Of a stretch of 64,000 nucleotides of DNA, positions 15,206 through 24,070 are shown in pieces. A program made the translations under genes and the position numbers. The notes under the pieces are model-generated. The model did not search any database, was not told the origin of the DNA, and worked only from the letters and a program-made list of their open reading frames with translations. Source of the stretch: Pelomonas saccharophila_A (GTDB lineage: Bacteria; Pseudomonadota; Gammaproteobacteria; Burkholderiales; Burkholderiaceae_C); the NCBI RefSeq assembly GCF_031458095.1, contig NZ_JAVDXU010000001.1, positions 620,001-684,000 on the forward strand, in the 5' to 3' direction. How positions within the stretch are numbered: position 1 is the first letter of the stretch; each line of letters opens with the position of its first letter.

Positions 15206-17794
15206 GTGGCGACCCTTGCCGAGCTCCGCCAGCAGTTCAAGGCGGGCAAGCAGACGCTGATCGACGGCTTCCTGGCCGCCCGGCCCACCCAGGCCGGCGC
15301 CCAGACCCTGCTGCGCCGCCTGGCCCGCCATGTTGACGACACGCTGCGCTCGCTGTGGGACGCCGCGGGCATGCCCGCCGGCGCCTGCCTCGCGGCCGTC
15401 GGCGGCTATGGCCGCGGCGAGCTGTTTCCTCATTCCGACGTCGACGTGCTGGTGCTGCTGCCCGACGGTGTCGAGGCCTACCAGCCCGGCGCGGCCAAAT
15501 CGGCCATCGAGGGCTTCATCACGTCTTGCTGGGACGTCGGCCTGGAGATCGGCTCCTCGGTGCGGACGCTGGGCGAATGCCTCACCGAGTCGCAGGGTGA
15601 CGTGACCATCCAGACCGCCTTGCTCGAAGCCCGCCCGCTGGCTGGCGACGCCAAGCTGTTCCGGCTGATGCACAAGCGCTTCATGCAGGCCATGGACCCC
15701 AAGGCCTTCTTCCGCGCCAAGACGCTGGAGACGGTGCAGCGCCACACCAAGTTCGACGACACGCCCTATGCGCTGGAGCCCAACTGCAAGGAAAGCCCCG
15801 GTGGCCTGCGCGACCTGCAGATGCTGATCTGGCTGGCCCGTGCCGCGGGCCTGGGCAAGACCTGGAAGGCCCTGGCTCAGCGCGGCCTCATCACGCCGTT
15901 CGAAAGCAAGCAGCTGCAGCGCAACGAGGGTCAATTGAGGCTGATCCGCGCCCGCCTGCATGCGGTGGCCGGCCGGCGCGAAGACCGCCTCGTCTTCGAC
16001 CTGCAGACCGCCGTCGCCCAGAGCTTCGGCTTCGAGGGCACCGGCGCCCAGCGCGCCTCCGAAGTGCTGATGCGGCGCTATTACTGGGCGGCCAAGGCCG
16101 TCACCCAGCTGCACCAGATCCTGCTGCTGAACCTGGAGGAGCAGATCAACGGCTCCCAGCAGAACCATGTGCGCCCGCTGGAAGGCCATGCCGACTTCCT
16201 CGACCGCGGCCGCATGCTGGAAGTGGCCAGCGACGACCTCTACCAGCGCGACCCCCACGCCATCCTGCGCACCTTCCTGATCTACCAGCAGACGCCGGGC
16301 ATCAAGGGCCTGTCGGCGCGCACGCTGCGGGCCCTGTACAACGCCCGCGGCTTGATGGATGCGGCCTGGCGGCGCGACCCGGTCAACCGTGCCACCTTCA
16401 TGGCCATGCTGCGCGCGCCCGAGGGGCAGACGCATGCCTTCCGGCTGATGAACCAGACCTCGGTGCTGGGGCGCTATCTGTGGGTCTTCCGCGCCATCGT
16501 CGGGCAGATGCAGCACGACCTCTTCCACGTCTACACCGTGGACCAGCACATCCTGATGGTGCTGCGCAATGTGAGGCGCTTCTTCGTGCCCGAGCATGCC
16601 CACGAGTACCCGTTCTGCTCGCAGCTGGCGGCCCAGTTCGACCAGCCCGAGCTGCTCTATATCGCCGCCCTCTTCCACGACGTGGCCAAGGGCCGCGGCG
16701 GCGACCACTCCGAGCTCGGCGCCACCGAGGTCAAGCGCTTCTGCCGCCAGCATGGGCTGAGCGCCGAGGACACGACGATGTGCGTCTTCCTCGTCGAGCA
16801 CCACCTGACGATGTCGCGCGTGGCGCAGAAGGAGGACCTGGCCGCCCCCGAGACCATCGCCGCCTTCGCCGCCAAGGTCGGCGACGTGCGCCGCCTGACG
16901 GCCCTGTATCTGCTGACCGTGGCCGACATCCGCGGTACCAGCCCCAAGGTCTGGAATGCCTGGAAGGGCAAGCTGCTCGAGGACCTCTACCGCATCACGC
17001 TGCGGGCCCTGGGCGGCGCCAAGATCAACCTCGATGCCGAGATCGAGGCGCGCAAGGCCGACGCACGCCAGGACCTGGCCCTGCACTCCCAGCTGCCGGG
17101 CACCGAGGAGCCGCTGTGGAAGACGCTGGCCATCAGCTATTTCGCGCGCCATGACGGCGCCGAGCTGGCCTGGCATGCGCGCTCGCTGTGGCGCCACGTC
17201 GAGACCCAGGTGCCCGTCGTGCGCGCCCGCCCCTCGCCCATCGGTGAGGGCCTGCAGGTGCTGGTCTATTCGCCCGACCAGCCCGACCTGTTCGCCCGCA
17301 TCTGCGGCTATTTCGACACGGCCGGCTTCAGCATCCTCGACGCCAAGGTGCACACGACACGCAAAGGCTATGCGCTGGACACCTTCCAGGTCATCCGCCC
17401 CGAGGCCGATGTGCACCACCGCGACCTCGTGCCTATGGTGGAGCAGAAGCTGGCCAGCGTGCTGCAGGCCGGCGGCCCCCTGCCCGAGCCTAAGCGCGGC
17501 CGACTGTCGCGCCGCGTCAAGAGCTTCCCCTACACGCCGCGCATCTCGCTGCGCCCGGACGAAAAGGCCACCGCCTGGCTGCTGACCATCTCCACCAGCG
17601 ACCGCGCCGGCCTGCTCTATGCCATCGCCCGCGTGCTGGCGCGCCACGGCATCAATCTGCAGCTGGCCAAGATCTCGACGCTGGGCGAGCGCGTGGAAGA
17701 CACCTTCCTCGTCGACGGCCCGGCCCTGCAGCACAACAAGGCCCAGTTGCAGATCGAGAGCGAACTGCTGGACGCGGTCTCGTTGCCGGCCTAG
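15206..17794 (+). CDS. glnD: [Protein-PII] uridylyltransferase / uridylyl-removing enzyme
   Basis: 862 residues, full length, with a GTG start 3 nt after the map stop. Domain order: nucleotidyltransferase (GGYGRGELFPHSDVDVLVL, residues ~66-84), the PII-uridylyltransferase helical region, the HD phosphohydrolase that removes UMP (ALFHDVAKGRGGDHSELGA, ~488-506), and two C-terminal ACT domains (~680-770 and ~795-862) that sense glutamine. It modifies PII proteins and so sets the nitrogen status through NtrB/NtrC and GlnE. Its stop is 4 nt from the stop of the convergent DUF3501 gene. Confidence 0.96.
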   Translation: MATLAELRQQFKAGKQTLIDGFLAARPTQAGAQTLLRRLARHVDDTLRSLWDAAGMPAGACLAAVGGYGRGELFPHSDVDVLVLLPDGVEAYQPGAAKSAIEGFITSCWDVGLEIGSSVRTLGECLTESQGDVTIQTALLEARPLAGDAKLFRLMHKRFMQAMDPKAFFRAKTLETVQRHTKFDDTPYALEPNCKESPGGLRDLQMLIWLARAAGLGKTWKALAQRGLITPFESKQLQRNEGQLRLIRARLHAVAGRREDRLVFDLQTAVAQSFGFEGTGAQRASEVLMRRYYWAAKAVTQLHQILLLNLEEQINGSQQNHVRPLEGHADFLDRGRMLEVASDDLYQRDPHAILRTFLIYQQTPGIKGLSARTLRALYNARGLMDAAWRRDPVNRATFMAMLRAPEGQTHAFRLMNQTSVLGRYLWVFRAIVGQMQHDLFHVYTVDQHILMVLRNVRRFFVPEHAHEYPFCSQLAAQFDQPELLYIAALFHDVAKGRGGDHSELGATEVKRFCRQHGLSAEDTTMCVFLVEHHLTMSRVAQKEDLAAPETIAAFAAKVGDVRRLTALYLLTVADIRGTSPKVWNAWKGKLLEDLYRITLRALGGAKINLDAEIEARKADARQDLALHSQLPGTEEPLWKTLAISYFARHDGAELAWHARSLWRHVETQVPVVRARPSPIGEGLQVLVYSPDQPDLFARICGYFDTAGFSILDAKVHTTRKGYALDTFQVIRPEADVHHRDLVPMVEQKLASVLQAGGPLPEPKRGRLSRRVKSFPYTPRISLRPDEKATAWLLTISTSDRAGLLYAIARVLARHGINLQLAKISTLGERVEDTFLVDGPALQHNKAQLQIESELLDAVSLPA

Positions 17795-17798
17795 CCGG

Positions 17799-18377
17799 CT
17801 ATTTCAGGTCAGCGGCCAGGCTGGCCAGGGTCTCCGGCGCAATCTGCACATGGGCCGGGTAATGGGTGTGGTCGCAGCCCAGCTTGACGCCGGCGCCGGC
17901 CTTCACCGCCTGCCGCATGGCCGCGTTCAGCTCGAAGCGCACGAAGTGCACGGCCGAGGTCTTCTCCTCGTTCTCGCGGTCGAGGTCTTCGTCGGCGATG
18001 GCATAGACGCGCGGCTGGCCTTCCACCTCGACGAAGAGCCTGTCCTCGACGCCGATGAGGCGGGCCAGCTCGCGCTTGCGCTCGTTGGGGTCGGGGTATT
18101 CGATCAGCATGGTCGCCTTCCAGTTGCCGCCATCGGGCACGAGGGGCTGATAGGCGTCGATCTCGCTCTGGATGCCCTCCTCTTCGAAGATCTTCTCGAT
18201 GCGCAGCATCTCCTGGATCTGGTAGCGGATGGTGCGCTCGTCCTCGAACTGCAGATTCAGGTGCTCGCCCAGCCGCACGCTGCGCAGCCGGCGGTGGGCA
18301 ACGATGGCGCCCTTTTCGACCTTGCGGAACTTGGCATAGGCCTCGAGCGTCATCAGGCTGTCTGGCGTGATGGTCAT
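17799..18377 (-). CDS. DUF3501 family protein
   Basis: 192 residues matching DUF3501 over the full length (LMTLEAYAKFRKVEKGAIVAH at the start, KLGCDHTHYPAH near the end). No signal peptide or membrane segment. It begins by an ATGA overlap with the stop of the Fe-S protein gene, so the two are coupled. DUF3501 genes nearly always follow a rubrerythrin and an HdrD / GlpC-like Fe-S protein in proteobacteria, as here, which suggests a shared redox function. The biochemical role is unknown. The conserved Cys-Asp-His-Thr-His cluster near the C-terminus could bind metal; this is my inference. Confidence 0.88.
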   Translation of the reverse strand: MTITPDSLMTLEAYAKFRKVEKGAIVAHRRLRSVRLGEHLNLQFEDERTIRYQIQEMLRIEKIFEEEGIQSEIDAYQPLVPDGGNWKATMLIEYPDPNERKRELARLIGVEDRLFVEVEGQPRVYAIADEDLDRENEEKTSAVHFVRFELNAAMRQAVKAGAGVKLGCDHTHYPAHVQIAPETLASLAADLK

Positions 18378-19726
18378 GGTGCGATTCCGTAGGCAGTGCG
18401 CAGCAGTGTCAGCGGGTGGGCCACCGCCTTGGCTGGCGTACCGGCCTGGGCCATGCCTTGCGCGATGTGATGGCTGGCCAGAGCGCAGTCGCTGGCGACG
18501 ACGTCGGGCTCGTCCTTGGCCATGGCCTTGAAGACGGGCTTGCCGATCTTCATCGCCACCGGGTGGTAGGGCGTCTTCACGCCATAGGTGCCGGCATGGC
18601 CCGAACAGCGCTCGACGATGTTGAGCCTGACCTCGACGCTCTGACCGATGAGCTTGAACATCTCCTCGGTCTTGCGGCCTATCTTCTGCACCCGGCCATG
18701 GCAGGGGATGTGGTAGCTGACCTTGCCCAGGGCCTGCTTGAAGTCGGTCTTCAGCAGGCCGTCCTTGTGGCGGGCGACGAGGTATTCGAAGGGGTCCCAC
18801 ATCGCGTCCTGCACGAGGGCCACTTCGGGCTCATCCGGGAACATCAGCGGCAGCTCCTGCTTGAACATCAGGGTGCAACTGGGGATGGCCGACAGGATGG
18901 CAAAGCCGTCGCGCGCATAGGGCGCCAGGGCCGCGATATTGGCCGTCTTGTGCTTCTCCACCGTCTCCAGGTCGCCCAGTTCCAGCTTGGGCATGCCGCA
19001 GCATTTCTCCTTCTCGACGATGACATAGGGAATGGCGTTGTGCTCCAGCACCTTGAGCAGGTCAAAGCCGATGCCGGGCTCGTTGTAGTTGACGTAGCAG
19101 GTCGAGAAGATGGCCACCTTGCCGGGCGTGCGCTCGCCGTTGGTGACGACATGCGACAGCGCCTTGGGCGCGCTCCAGCGAAAGCGCTGGGACGCCAGCT
19201 CGGGCAGCCAGGCGTCGGGGTGCACGCCGAGCTGCGCGTCCATCAGCTTGCGCGCGAACTTCGTGCGGTTCACCGCGTTGACGGCCTGCACGACGATGGG
19301 GATGCCGGCGAACTGGCCATGCACATCGGTGGAGGCCAGGAACTTCTCGCCGCCCTTCACCTCCCCCTTGCGGAACTTGATCGCCTTGGCGCGCAGCATG
19401 GTGTGGGGGAAGTCCAGGTTCCACGGGTGCGGCGGCACATAGGGACACTTGGTCATGTAGCAGAGGTCGCAGAGATAGCACTGGTCGACGACCTTCCAGA
19501 AATCCTGCTTGGCCACACCGTCGAGCTCGCCCGTCTTGCCTTCGTCGACGAGGTCGAACAGCGTCGGGAAACTCTGGCACAGCGACACGCAACGGCGGCA
19601 GCCGTGGCAGATGTCGAAGATGCGCTCCATCTCGTGGAGGCAGGCGGCCTCGTCGTAGAACTCGGGGTTCTTCCAGTCGAGGGCGTGTCGAGTGGGCGCT
19701 TCGAGATTGCCTTCTCTCATGCTCAT
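18374..19726 (-). CDS. HdrD/GlpC-like heterodisulfide-reductase-related Fe-S protein
   Basis: 450 residues. The N-terminus has two ferredoxin-type 4Fe-4S motifs: CHGCRRCVSLC (residues ~39-49) and CYLCDLCYMTKCP (~82-94). The C-terminal half has CCG-domain cysteines: CYVN followed by KCCGMPKLE, then SCTLMF, IPCHGRVQK and ERCSGHAG. The second CCG motif has Cys-Ser in place of Cys-Cys. Such proteins pass electrons to or from a thiol / disulfide or a membrane partner. It lies between rubrerythrin (upstream) and DUF3501 (overlapping downstream), so it is the probable electron donor for peroxide reduction by rubrerythrin. This is inference from the conserved neighbourhood. Confidence 0.9.
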   Translation of the reverse strand: MSMREGNLEAPTRHALDWKNPEFYDEAACLHEMERIFDICHGCRRCVSLCQSFPTLFDLVDEGKTGELDGVAKQDFWKVVDQCYLCDLCYMTKCPYVPPHPWNLDFPHTMLRAKAIKFRKGEVKGGEKFLASTDVHGQFAGIPIVVQAVNAVNRTKFARKLMDAQLGVHPDAWLPELASQRFRWSAPKALSHVVTNGERTPGKVAIFSTCYVNYNEPGIGFDLLKVLEHNAIPYVIVEKEKCCGMPKLELGDLETVEKHKTANIAALAPYARDGFAILSAIPSCTLMFKQELPLMFPDEPEVALVQDAMWDPFEYLVARHKDGLLKTDFKQALGKVSYHIPCHGRVQKIGRKTEEMFKLIGQSVEVRLNIVERCSGHAGTYGVKTPYHPVAMKIGKPVFKAMAKDEPDVVASDCALASHHIAQGMAQAGTPAKAVAHPLTLLRTAYGIAP

Positions 19727-19800
19727 CGCGTCTCCTGCGCAGTCGTCTGCACGCCAGCGCGCGCAGACGACTGCGGCCGCATCACACGGCCGCTTCTTGC

Positions 19801-20220
19801 TTAATCCACCAGCGCGTCCAGCGCCTTCTGGTAGCGATTGGCATGCGAGCGCTCGGCCTTGGCCAGGGTCTCGAACCAGTCGGCGATCTCGTCGAAGCCC
19901 TCGTCGCGGGCCGTCTTGGCCATGCCCGGGTACATGTCGGTGTATTCGTGGGTCTCGCCGGCCACGGCGGCCTTCAGGTTGTCGCGCGTCGGGCCGATGG
20001 GCAGGCCGGTGGCGGGGTCGCCAACGGTTTCCAGGAATTCGAGATGGCCATGGGCATGGCCGGTTTCGCCTTCGGCCGTGGAGCGGAACAGAGCCGCCAC
20101 ATCGTTCTGCCCTTCGATGTCGGCCTTGTTCGCGAAATACAGGTAGCGGCGGTTGGCCTGGGATTCGCCGGCAAAGGCGTCCTTCAGGTTCTGCTCGGTC
20201 TTGGATCCTTTCAAGCTCAT
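19801..20220 (-). CDS. Rubrerythrin (diiron domain only)
   Basis: 139 residues, a four-helix ferritin-like diiron protein without the C-terminal rubredoxin domain. Iron ligands are visible in AFAGESQANRRY, AEGETGHAHGH, VAGETHEYTDMYP and LAKAERSHANRY. Rubrerythrins reduce hydrogen peroxide to water. Lacking rubredoxin, this one needs another electron source, for which the Fe-S protein encoded about 75 nt downstream is the obvious candidate. It is the first gene of the rubrerythrin - Fe-S - DUF3501 run. Confidence 0.92.
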   Translation of the reverse strand: MSLKGSKTEQNLKDAFAGESQANRRYLYFANKADIEGQNDVAALFRSTAEGETGHAHGHLEFLETVGDPATGLPIGPTRDNLKAAVAGETHEYTDMYPGMAKTARDEGFDEIADWFETLAKAERSHANRYQKALDALVD

Positions 20221-20297
20221 CGCAGTCTCCTTCAGTGGGAAGACGGCGACGCTACTCCCGGGGGTGCCGGGCTACCAATCGATAGCTTCAATCCACC

Positions 20298-21188
20298 TCA
20301 TAGCAGGCCGCTATACCAACGCAGGCCCAGCAGCTGGCGGGCAAGCTGGTGAGAGCGTCCCTGAGGGTCGGCGAGATCGTGCAGCACGGTGAAGTGGTTG
20401 CAGCCTGGCAGCGCCTCGCAAACCGGCACGGCTCGCGCTCCCCAGGCCGACCGGATCAGCTGGTTCTGGCGGTGGTACTCCTCGCTCTCCTGCTCGCCCA
20501 CCAGGGCGACCAGGGTCTGCGGCGCGCGCGGCGGCGGGAAATGAACCGGACTCAAGCGGCGCACGCGGGCCGCGTCCAGCTTCAGGTCGGTCTGCAGGAA
20601 AGGCACCTGGCACAGCGGCTCCAGGTCATGCAGGCCCGATACCGACATCGCGCCCTGCACCAGGCGCCGCGGCAGGTCCCGGCCGACGCGCTTCCAGTCG
20701 CAGCAGCTCAGCATCGCCGCCAGATGACCACCGGCGGAATGCCCGAGCAGCACGATGCGGCTGGGGTCGCCCCCATGCTCGGCCGCATGCCGCCAGGCCC
20801 AGGCCACGGCCTCGGTCAGCTGCATGGCGATGCGCTCGATGCTCACGCCAGGGCAGAGGTCGTAGTTGGGCACGACGACGATGGCGCCTTCGTCCGTGAA
20901 GCTGGCTGCCAGGAAGGAGTAGTCCGACTTGTCCAGTGAACGCCAGTAGCCGCCATGGATGACGATGAGGACCGGCGCGAAGCCGCCGCCCGAGGTCTGA
21001 TCGGGCTTGAAGACGTCCAGCGTCTGCTTGGGATCGGCCCCGTAGCGCAGGTCCAGCTGGCAGTTGGAGCGCTCGCGCACCAGCGCGGAGGCCTGGGCCC
21101 AGCGGCCGAGGATGTCGGCACTGTCGATCACGCGCTGGCGGTTGTTGTACTGGGCCTCGAACCAGGCCGTCGACTTGCGGGGCGTCAT
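20298..21188 (-). CDS. Alpha/beta hydrolase, carboxylesterase / kynurenine-formamidase-like
   Basis: 296 residues. The oxyanion-hole motif is IHGGYWRSLDKSDYSFLA, the nucleophile elbow is GHSAGGHLAAML (Ser near residue 150), and the catalytic His is in GCNHFTVLHDL near the C-terminus. The HGGYW form and the DLEPL and SPVHFPPP stretches fit the bacterial kynurenine-formamidase-like esterases. No kynurenine or tryptophan genes are nearby, so the natural substrate is open. It stands alone on the minus strand, between the rubrerythrin gene and the tRNA. Confidence 0.85.
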   Translation of the reverse strand: MTPRKSTAWFEAQYNNRQRVIDSADILGRWAQASALVRERSNCQLDLRYGADPKQTLDVFKPDQTSGGGFAPVLIVIHGGYWRSLDKSDYSFLAASFTDEGAIVVVPNYDLCPGVSIERIAMQLTEAVAWAWRHAAEHGGDPSRIVLLGHSAGGHLAAMLSCCDWKRVGRDLPRRLVQGAMSVSGLHDLEPLCQVPFLQTDLKLDAARVRRLSPVHFPPPRAPQTLVALVGEQESEEYHRQNQLIRSAWGARAVPVCEALPGCNHFTVLHDLADPQGRSHQLARQLLGLRWYSGLL

Positions 21189-21239
21189 GGGCGATGACGA
21201 TAGCAGCCACTTCCCGTGGCTATACTTTGTAGACCGTGT

Positions 21240-21315
<76 letters not shown>

Positions 21316-21413
21316 CCCGATCATCCAAGGCGATCCCGCATCTGCGACTTTAAGCATTGCTCTGCAGTGACTGCAGTCCGAATGTTTATTGGCAATCGTG
21401 CATACGCCAAGTT

Positions 21414-21443
21414 AAACAGCCCCTTCCGGGGCTGTTTTCTTTT
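21414..21443 (+). terminator. Rho-independent terminator downstream of tRNA-Ala
   Basis: Perfect 10-bp stem AAACAGCCCC / GGGGCTGTTT with a TTCC loop, followed by TTTTCTTTT-type T tract. It lies about 100 nt after the tRNA CCA end and fits the end of the tRNA transcript. The next ~250 nt, up to the LysR gene, contain no convincing gene. Confidence 0.9.
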
Positions 21444-21695
21444 GCGAGCGCTCGTCATGTGACTGCGCAGCCCATCGGCCAGACGAGCGCAACCTCTCGG
21501 ATAGCCGGGTTCACGGTCCGGACAGGAGGCAGTCGTCGAGTCACCTGTCGACATGGCAGCAACGACCACGCTCGAGCGGCGAGGGTGCGCGACACGCACC
21601 TCACCCCGACATCTCTGCAGCGGAAGCAGCAATCAACCGTCCGATCGCTCAAGCATCATCTGGGTATCACTGAATGAGCCGTCCTGCCGGAGACA

Positions 21696-22637
21696 TCAGG
21701 GCAGTTCCCGCAAGTACTCCCAGGACCGCTTCAAGTGGTCAATGAACCACCTGCCCGCGGGCCCGGGCGGTTCGGAAGCCGGGTGATACGCGGACATGGT
21801 CAACATGAAGCCCGTCCGCGGCATGTCGTCCACATCGAGGACAACCAGGGTGCCATCAGCGATGTCCTTCTCGACCATGTGCAGTGGCATGCCGCCCCAG
21901 CCGACGCAGTCCTTCAGGAAGGCGTACTTGGTCGACAGGTCGGCTAGGCGCCAGGTCGACGGCGACACCACGCCGTAGTCGCGTCCTGCCATCAGGTCTG
22001 ATCGGTCGGTGAGCACCAGCTGGACGTGCTTCGCCAGCTCGCTCCGGGGAATCCGATCTGCCCATGCCGCGAGCGGATGGTTCGCGGCGGCGACCGATAC
22101 CAGGGGCAATTCGCCCAAGCGCTCGCTCACCAGCGACGGGAACGTCAATGCAGGCAAGGTCGAGAGAATGCCCAAACTGCACCGCCCATCCAGCACGGGC
22201 TGGTAAGCCGCTCCCAGGCCCTCCACGAACAGGCGCAACGGCGTCAGGGGGAATTGGCTCGCAAATGCCTTTGCGGCAGCGCTGACGAGCGCAGTGGGGA
22301 AGAACACGTCGACCACCACCGAGAGCTCGGTTTCCTGGCCTGCCGCCATCAGCTTGGCTCGGGCCTTCAGCGTGTCCACACCAGACACGATGTTGCGGGC
22401 GTCGGCCAGCAGAAGCACACCCTCCGCGGTGAGCTTCGGAAACCGGCCTGAGCGGTCGAAGAGCACCACGCCGATTTGCTCCTCCAACCCGCTGACCCAC
22501 CCGCTCACCGCTGACTGCACGCGGTTGAGCTTGCGTGCGGCGGCGGAAAAGCTGCCCTCGTCCACCGCGGCGATGAACGTCCTGAGCTGGTCCAGGGAAA
22601 CGCCGTCGAGCAATTGAGACTCCTTCCATCTCTTCAA
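21696..22637 (-). CDS. LysR-family transcriptional regulator
   Basis: 313 residues. N-terminal winged HTH (LDQLRTFIAAVDEGSFSAAA, then RVQSAVSGWVSGLEEQIGVVLFDR), followed by a LysR substrate-binding domain. It is divergent from yceI across a 157-nt gap, so it probably controls the yceI - azoR - dehydrogenase - pirin genes in response to an electrophile or redox cue. This is inference from arrangement; similar LysR-azoreductase-pirin neighbourhoods are common in Burkholderiales and pseudomonads. The effector cannot be deduced. Confidence 0.92.
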   Translation of the reverse strand: MKRWKESQLLDGVSLDQLRTFIAAVDEGSFSAAARKLNRVQSAVSGWVSGLEEQIGVVLFDRSGRFPKLTAEGVLLLADARNIVSGVDTLKARAKLMAAGQETELSVVVDVFFPTALVSAAAKAFASQFPLTPLRLFVEGLGAAYQPVLDGRCSLGILSTLPALTFPSLVSERLGELPLVSVAAANHPLAAWADRIPRSELAKHVQLVLTDRSDLMAGRDYGVVSPSTWRLADLSTKYAFLKDCVGWGGMPLHMVEKDIADGTLVVLDVDDMPRTGFMLTMSAYHPASEPPGPAGRWFIDHLKRSWEYLRELP

Positions 22638-22794
22638 CAGATGGATCGAATCTCAATATACCGGCTTCTCAGAATTGAAGCAGGTCTACATCATTCGTTC
22701 CCATGCAGCCATCGCTGCAAAGGATAGGAGGTAGCAGGGATCCATCTCTGTTTTCGCCCCAGTTACTGCAAGCCACCCTCAAAGGACACGTCCC

Positions 22795-23373
22795 ATGCGC
22801 AAGACCCTCACCGCAGCCGCACTGGCCGCCGCCACCTCACTCGTCGGCACCGCTCACGCGGAAGTCGCCACCTACAGCATCGACCCCACGCACACCTTCG
22901 TGACCTTCGAGGTCACCCACTTCGGCACCTCGACCAACCGCGGTCGGTTCGACAAGAAGGAAGGCACGGTGCAACTCGACAAGGCAGCCAAGACCGGGAA
23001 GGTCGAACTGACGCTCGAGACCGGCTCCATCGACACCGGTACGGCCGCTTTCGACAAGCACCTGCGGAGCGACAACTTCCTCAACGCCGCTGTGTTCCCG
23101 ACGGCGAAGTTCGTCGCCAGCACGTTCAGCTTCAACGGCGACAAGGTCAGCGAAGTGGCGGGGCAACTGACGCTGCTGGGCAAGACCCTGCCGGTCGTGC
23201 TGAAGGCCTCCAGCTTCAACTGCTACACGAACCCCATGCTCAAGCGCGAGGTTTGTGGCGGCGACTTCGAGACCACGATTCAACGCAGCCAGTGGGGCAT
23301 GGGCTGGGGCATCAACTTCGGCATCCCCGACACCGTGAAGCTCGCCGTGCAGGTCGAAGCCGTCAAGCAGTAA
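22795..23373 (+). CDS. YceI-family periplasmic lipocalin-like protein
   Basis: 192 residues with a Sec signal peptide ending in AHA (cleavage after residue ~22). The YceI fold is recognised by YSIDPTHTFVTFEVTHFGTS, GRFDKKEGTVQLD, FPTAKFVAST and the C-terminal PDTVKLAVQVEAV. YceI proteins bind polyisoprenoids or quinone-like amphiphiles in the periplasm. It is the first gene to the right of the LysR regulator and reads in the same direction as the azoreductase gene 43 nt later, in keeping with a quinone-related theme. Confidence 0.92.
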   Translation: MRKTLTAAALAAATSLVGTAHAEVATYSIDPTHTFVTFEVTHFGTSTNRGRFDKKEGTVQLDKAAKTGKVELTLETGSIDTGTAAFDKHLRSDNFLNAAVFPTAKFVASTFSFNGDKVSEVAGQLTLLGKTLPVVLKASSFNCYTNPMLKREVCGGDFETTIQRSQWGMGWGINFGIPDTVKLAVQVEAVKQ

Positions 23374-23416
23374 GCCCGCTGCGAACCAACTCCTCCCACC
23401 CACTTCGAGCCCCTTC

Positions 23417-24025
23417 ATGAAACTCCTCCACCTTGACTCCAGCGCGCTCGGCGCCGCGTCCGTCAGCCGCCAGCTGACCGCTGAAATCGTCGCTCGCCAA
23501 AAGGCGCTTCACCCCGGCATCCTGGTCACCTATCGCGATCTGGCGGCCGACCCCGCCTTGCACCTCACCGGCGCCCACATGGCCGCGCGCATGGGCGCCA
23601 CCAGCGACGACGTCACCATCAACGCCGACCTGGTCAAGGGCAACGCCTACATGGATGAGCTGTTCGCGGCGGACGTCCTCGTCATCGGCGCTCCCATGTA
23701 CAACCTGTCGATTCCGACGCCGCTCAAGGCCTGGATCGACCGCGTCGCCGTGGCCGGCAAGACTTTCCAGTACACCGCGACTGGGCCGCAAGGGCTGCTC
23801 AAGGGCAAGAAGGCCTTCATCGCGTCAGCACGCGGCGGCGTGTACTCGGCCGGCAGCCCGGCTGCAGCCCTCGAGCACCAGGAAAGCTACCTCACAGGAC
23901 TGCTGGCCTTCCTTGGCGTGACCGACGTGAAGGTCGTGCGCGCTGAAGGCATCGCGTTCGGCCCGGAAGCCAAGGACGCCGCCATCGCCAAGGCCTTGCA
24001 AGACATCGAGGCCATTGCAGCCTGA
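23417..24025 (+). CDS. azoR: FMN-dependent NADH-azoreductase / quinone reductase
   Basis: 202 residues, full length for AzoR. Flavodoxin-like motifs: LLHLDSSALGAASVSRQLT (FMN phosphate loop), GAPMYNLSIPTPLKAWIDR and SARGGVYS. It reduces quinones and azo compounds by two electrons with NADH, which protects against thiol stress from electrophilic quinones. It lies between yceI and an NADP-dependent dehydrogenase on the same strand (spacings 43 and 45 nt), so all are probably one transcript. Confidence 0.92.
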   Translation: MKLLHLDSSALGAASVSRQLTAEIVARQKALHPGILVTYRDLAADPALHLTGAHMAARMGATSDDVTINADLVKGNAYMDELFAADVLVIGAPMYNLSIPTPLKAWIDRVAVAGKTFQYTATGPQGLLKGKKAFIASARGGVYSAGSPAAALEHQESYLTGLLAFLGVTDVKVVRAEGIAFGPEAKDAAIAKALQDIEAIAA

Positions 24026-24070
24026 GCGCCGAGCGCGCCGCACCTCACAACCCCCATCGAAAGAATCACC

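Noticed and set aside
14111..17734. Very long open frame on the minus strand opposite glnD and map (over 1200 codons)
   Set aside because: It is an antisense shadow of glnD in GC-rich DNA; its translation is low-complexity and has no recognisable domain, while glnD and map are full length with intact motifs.
21357..21677. Small open frames downstream of tRNA-Ala
   Set aside because: They contain the tRNA terminator hairpin or overlap each other, lack ribosome sites and have no family resemblance.
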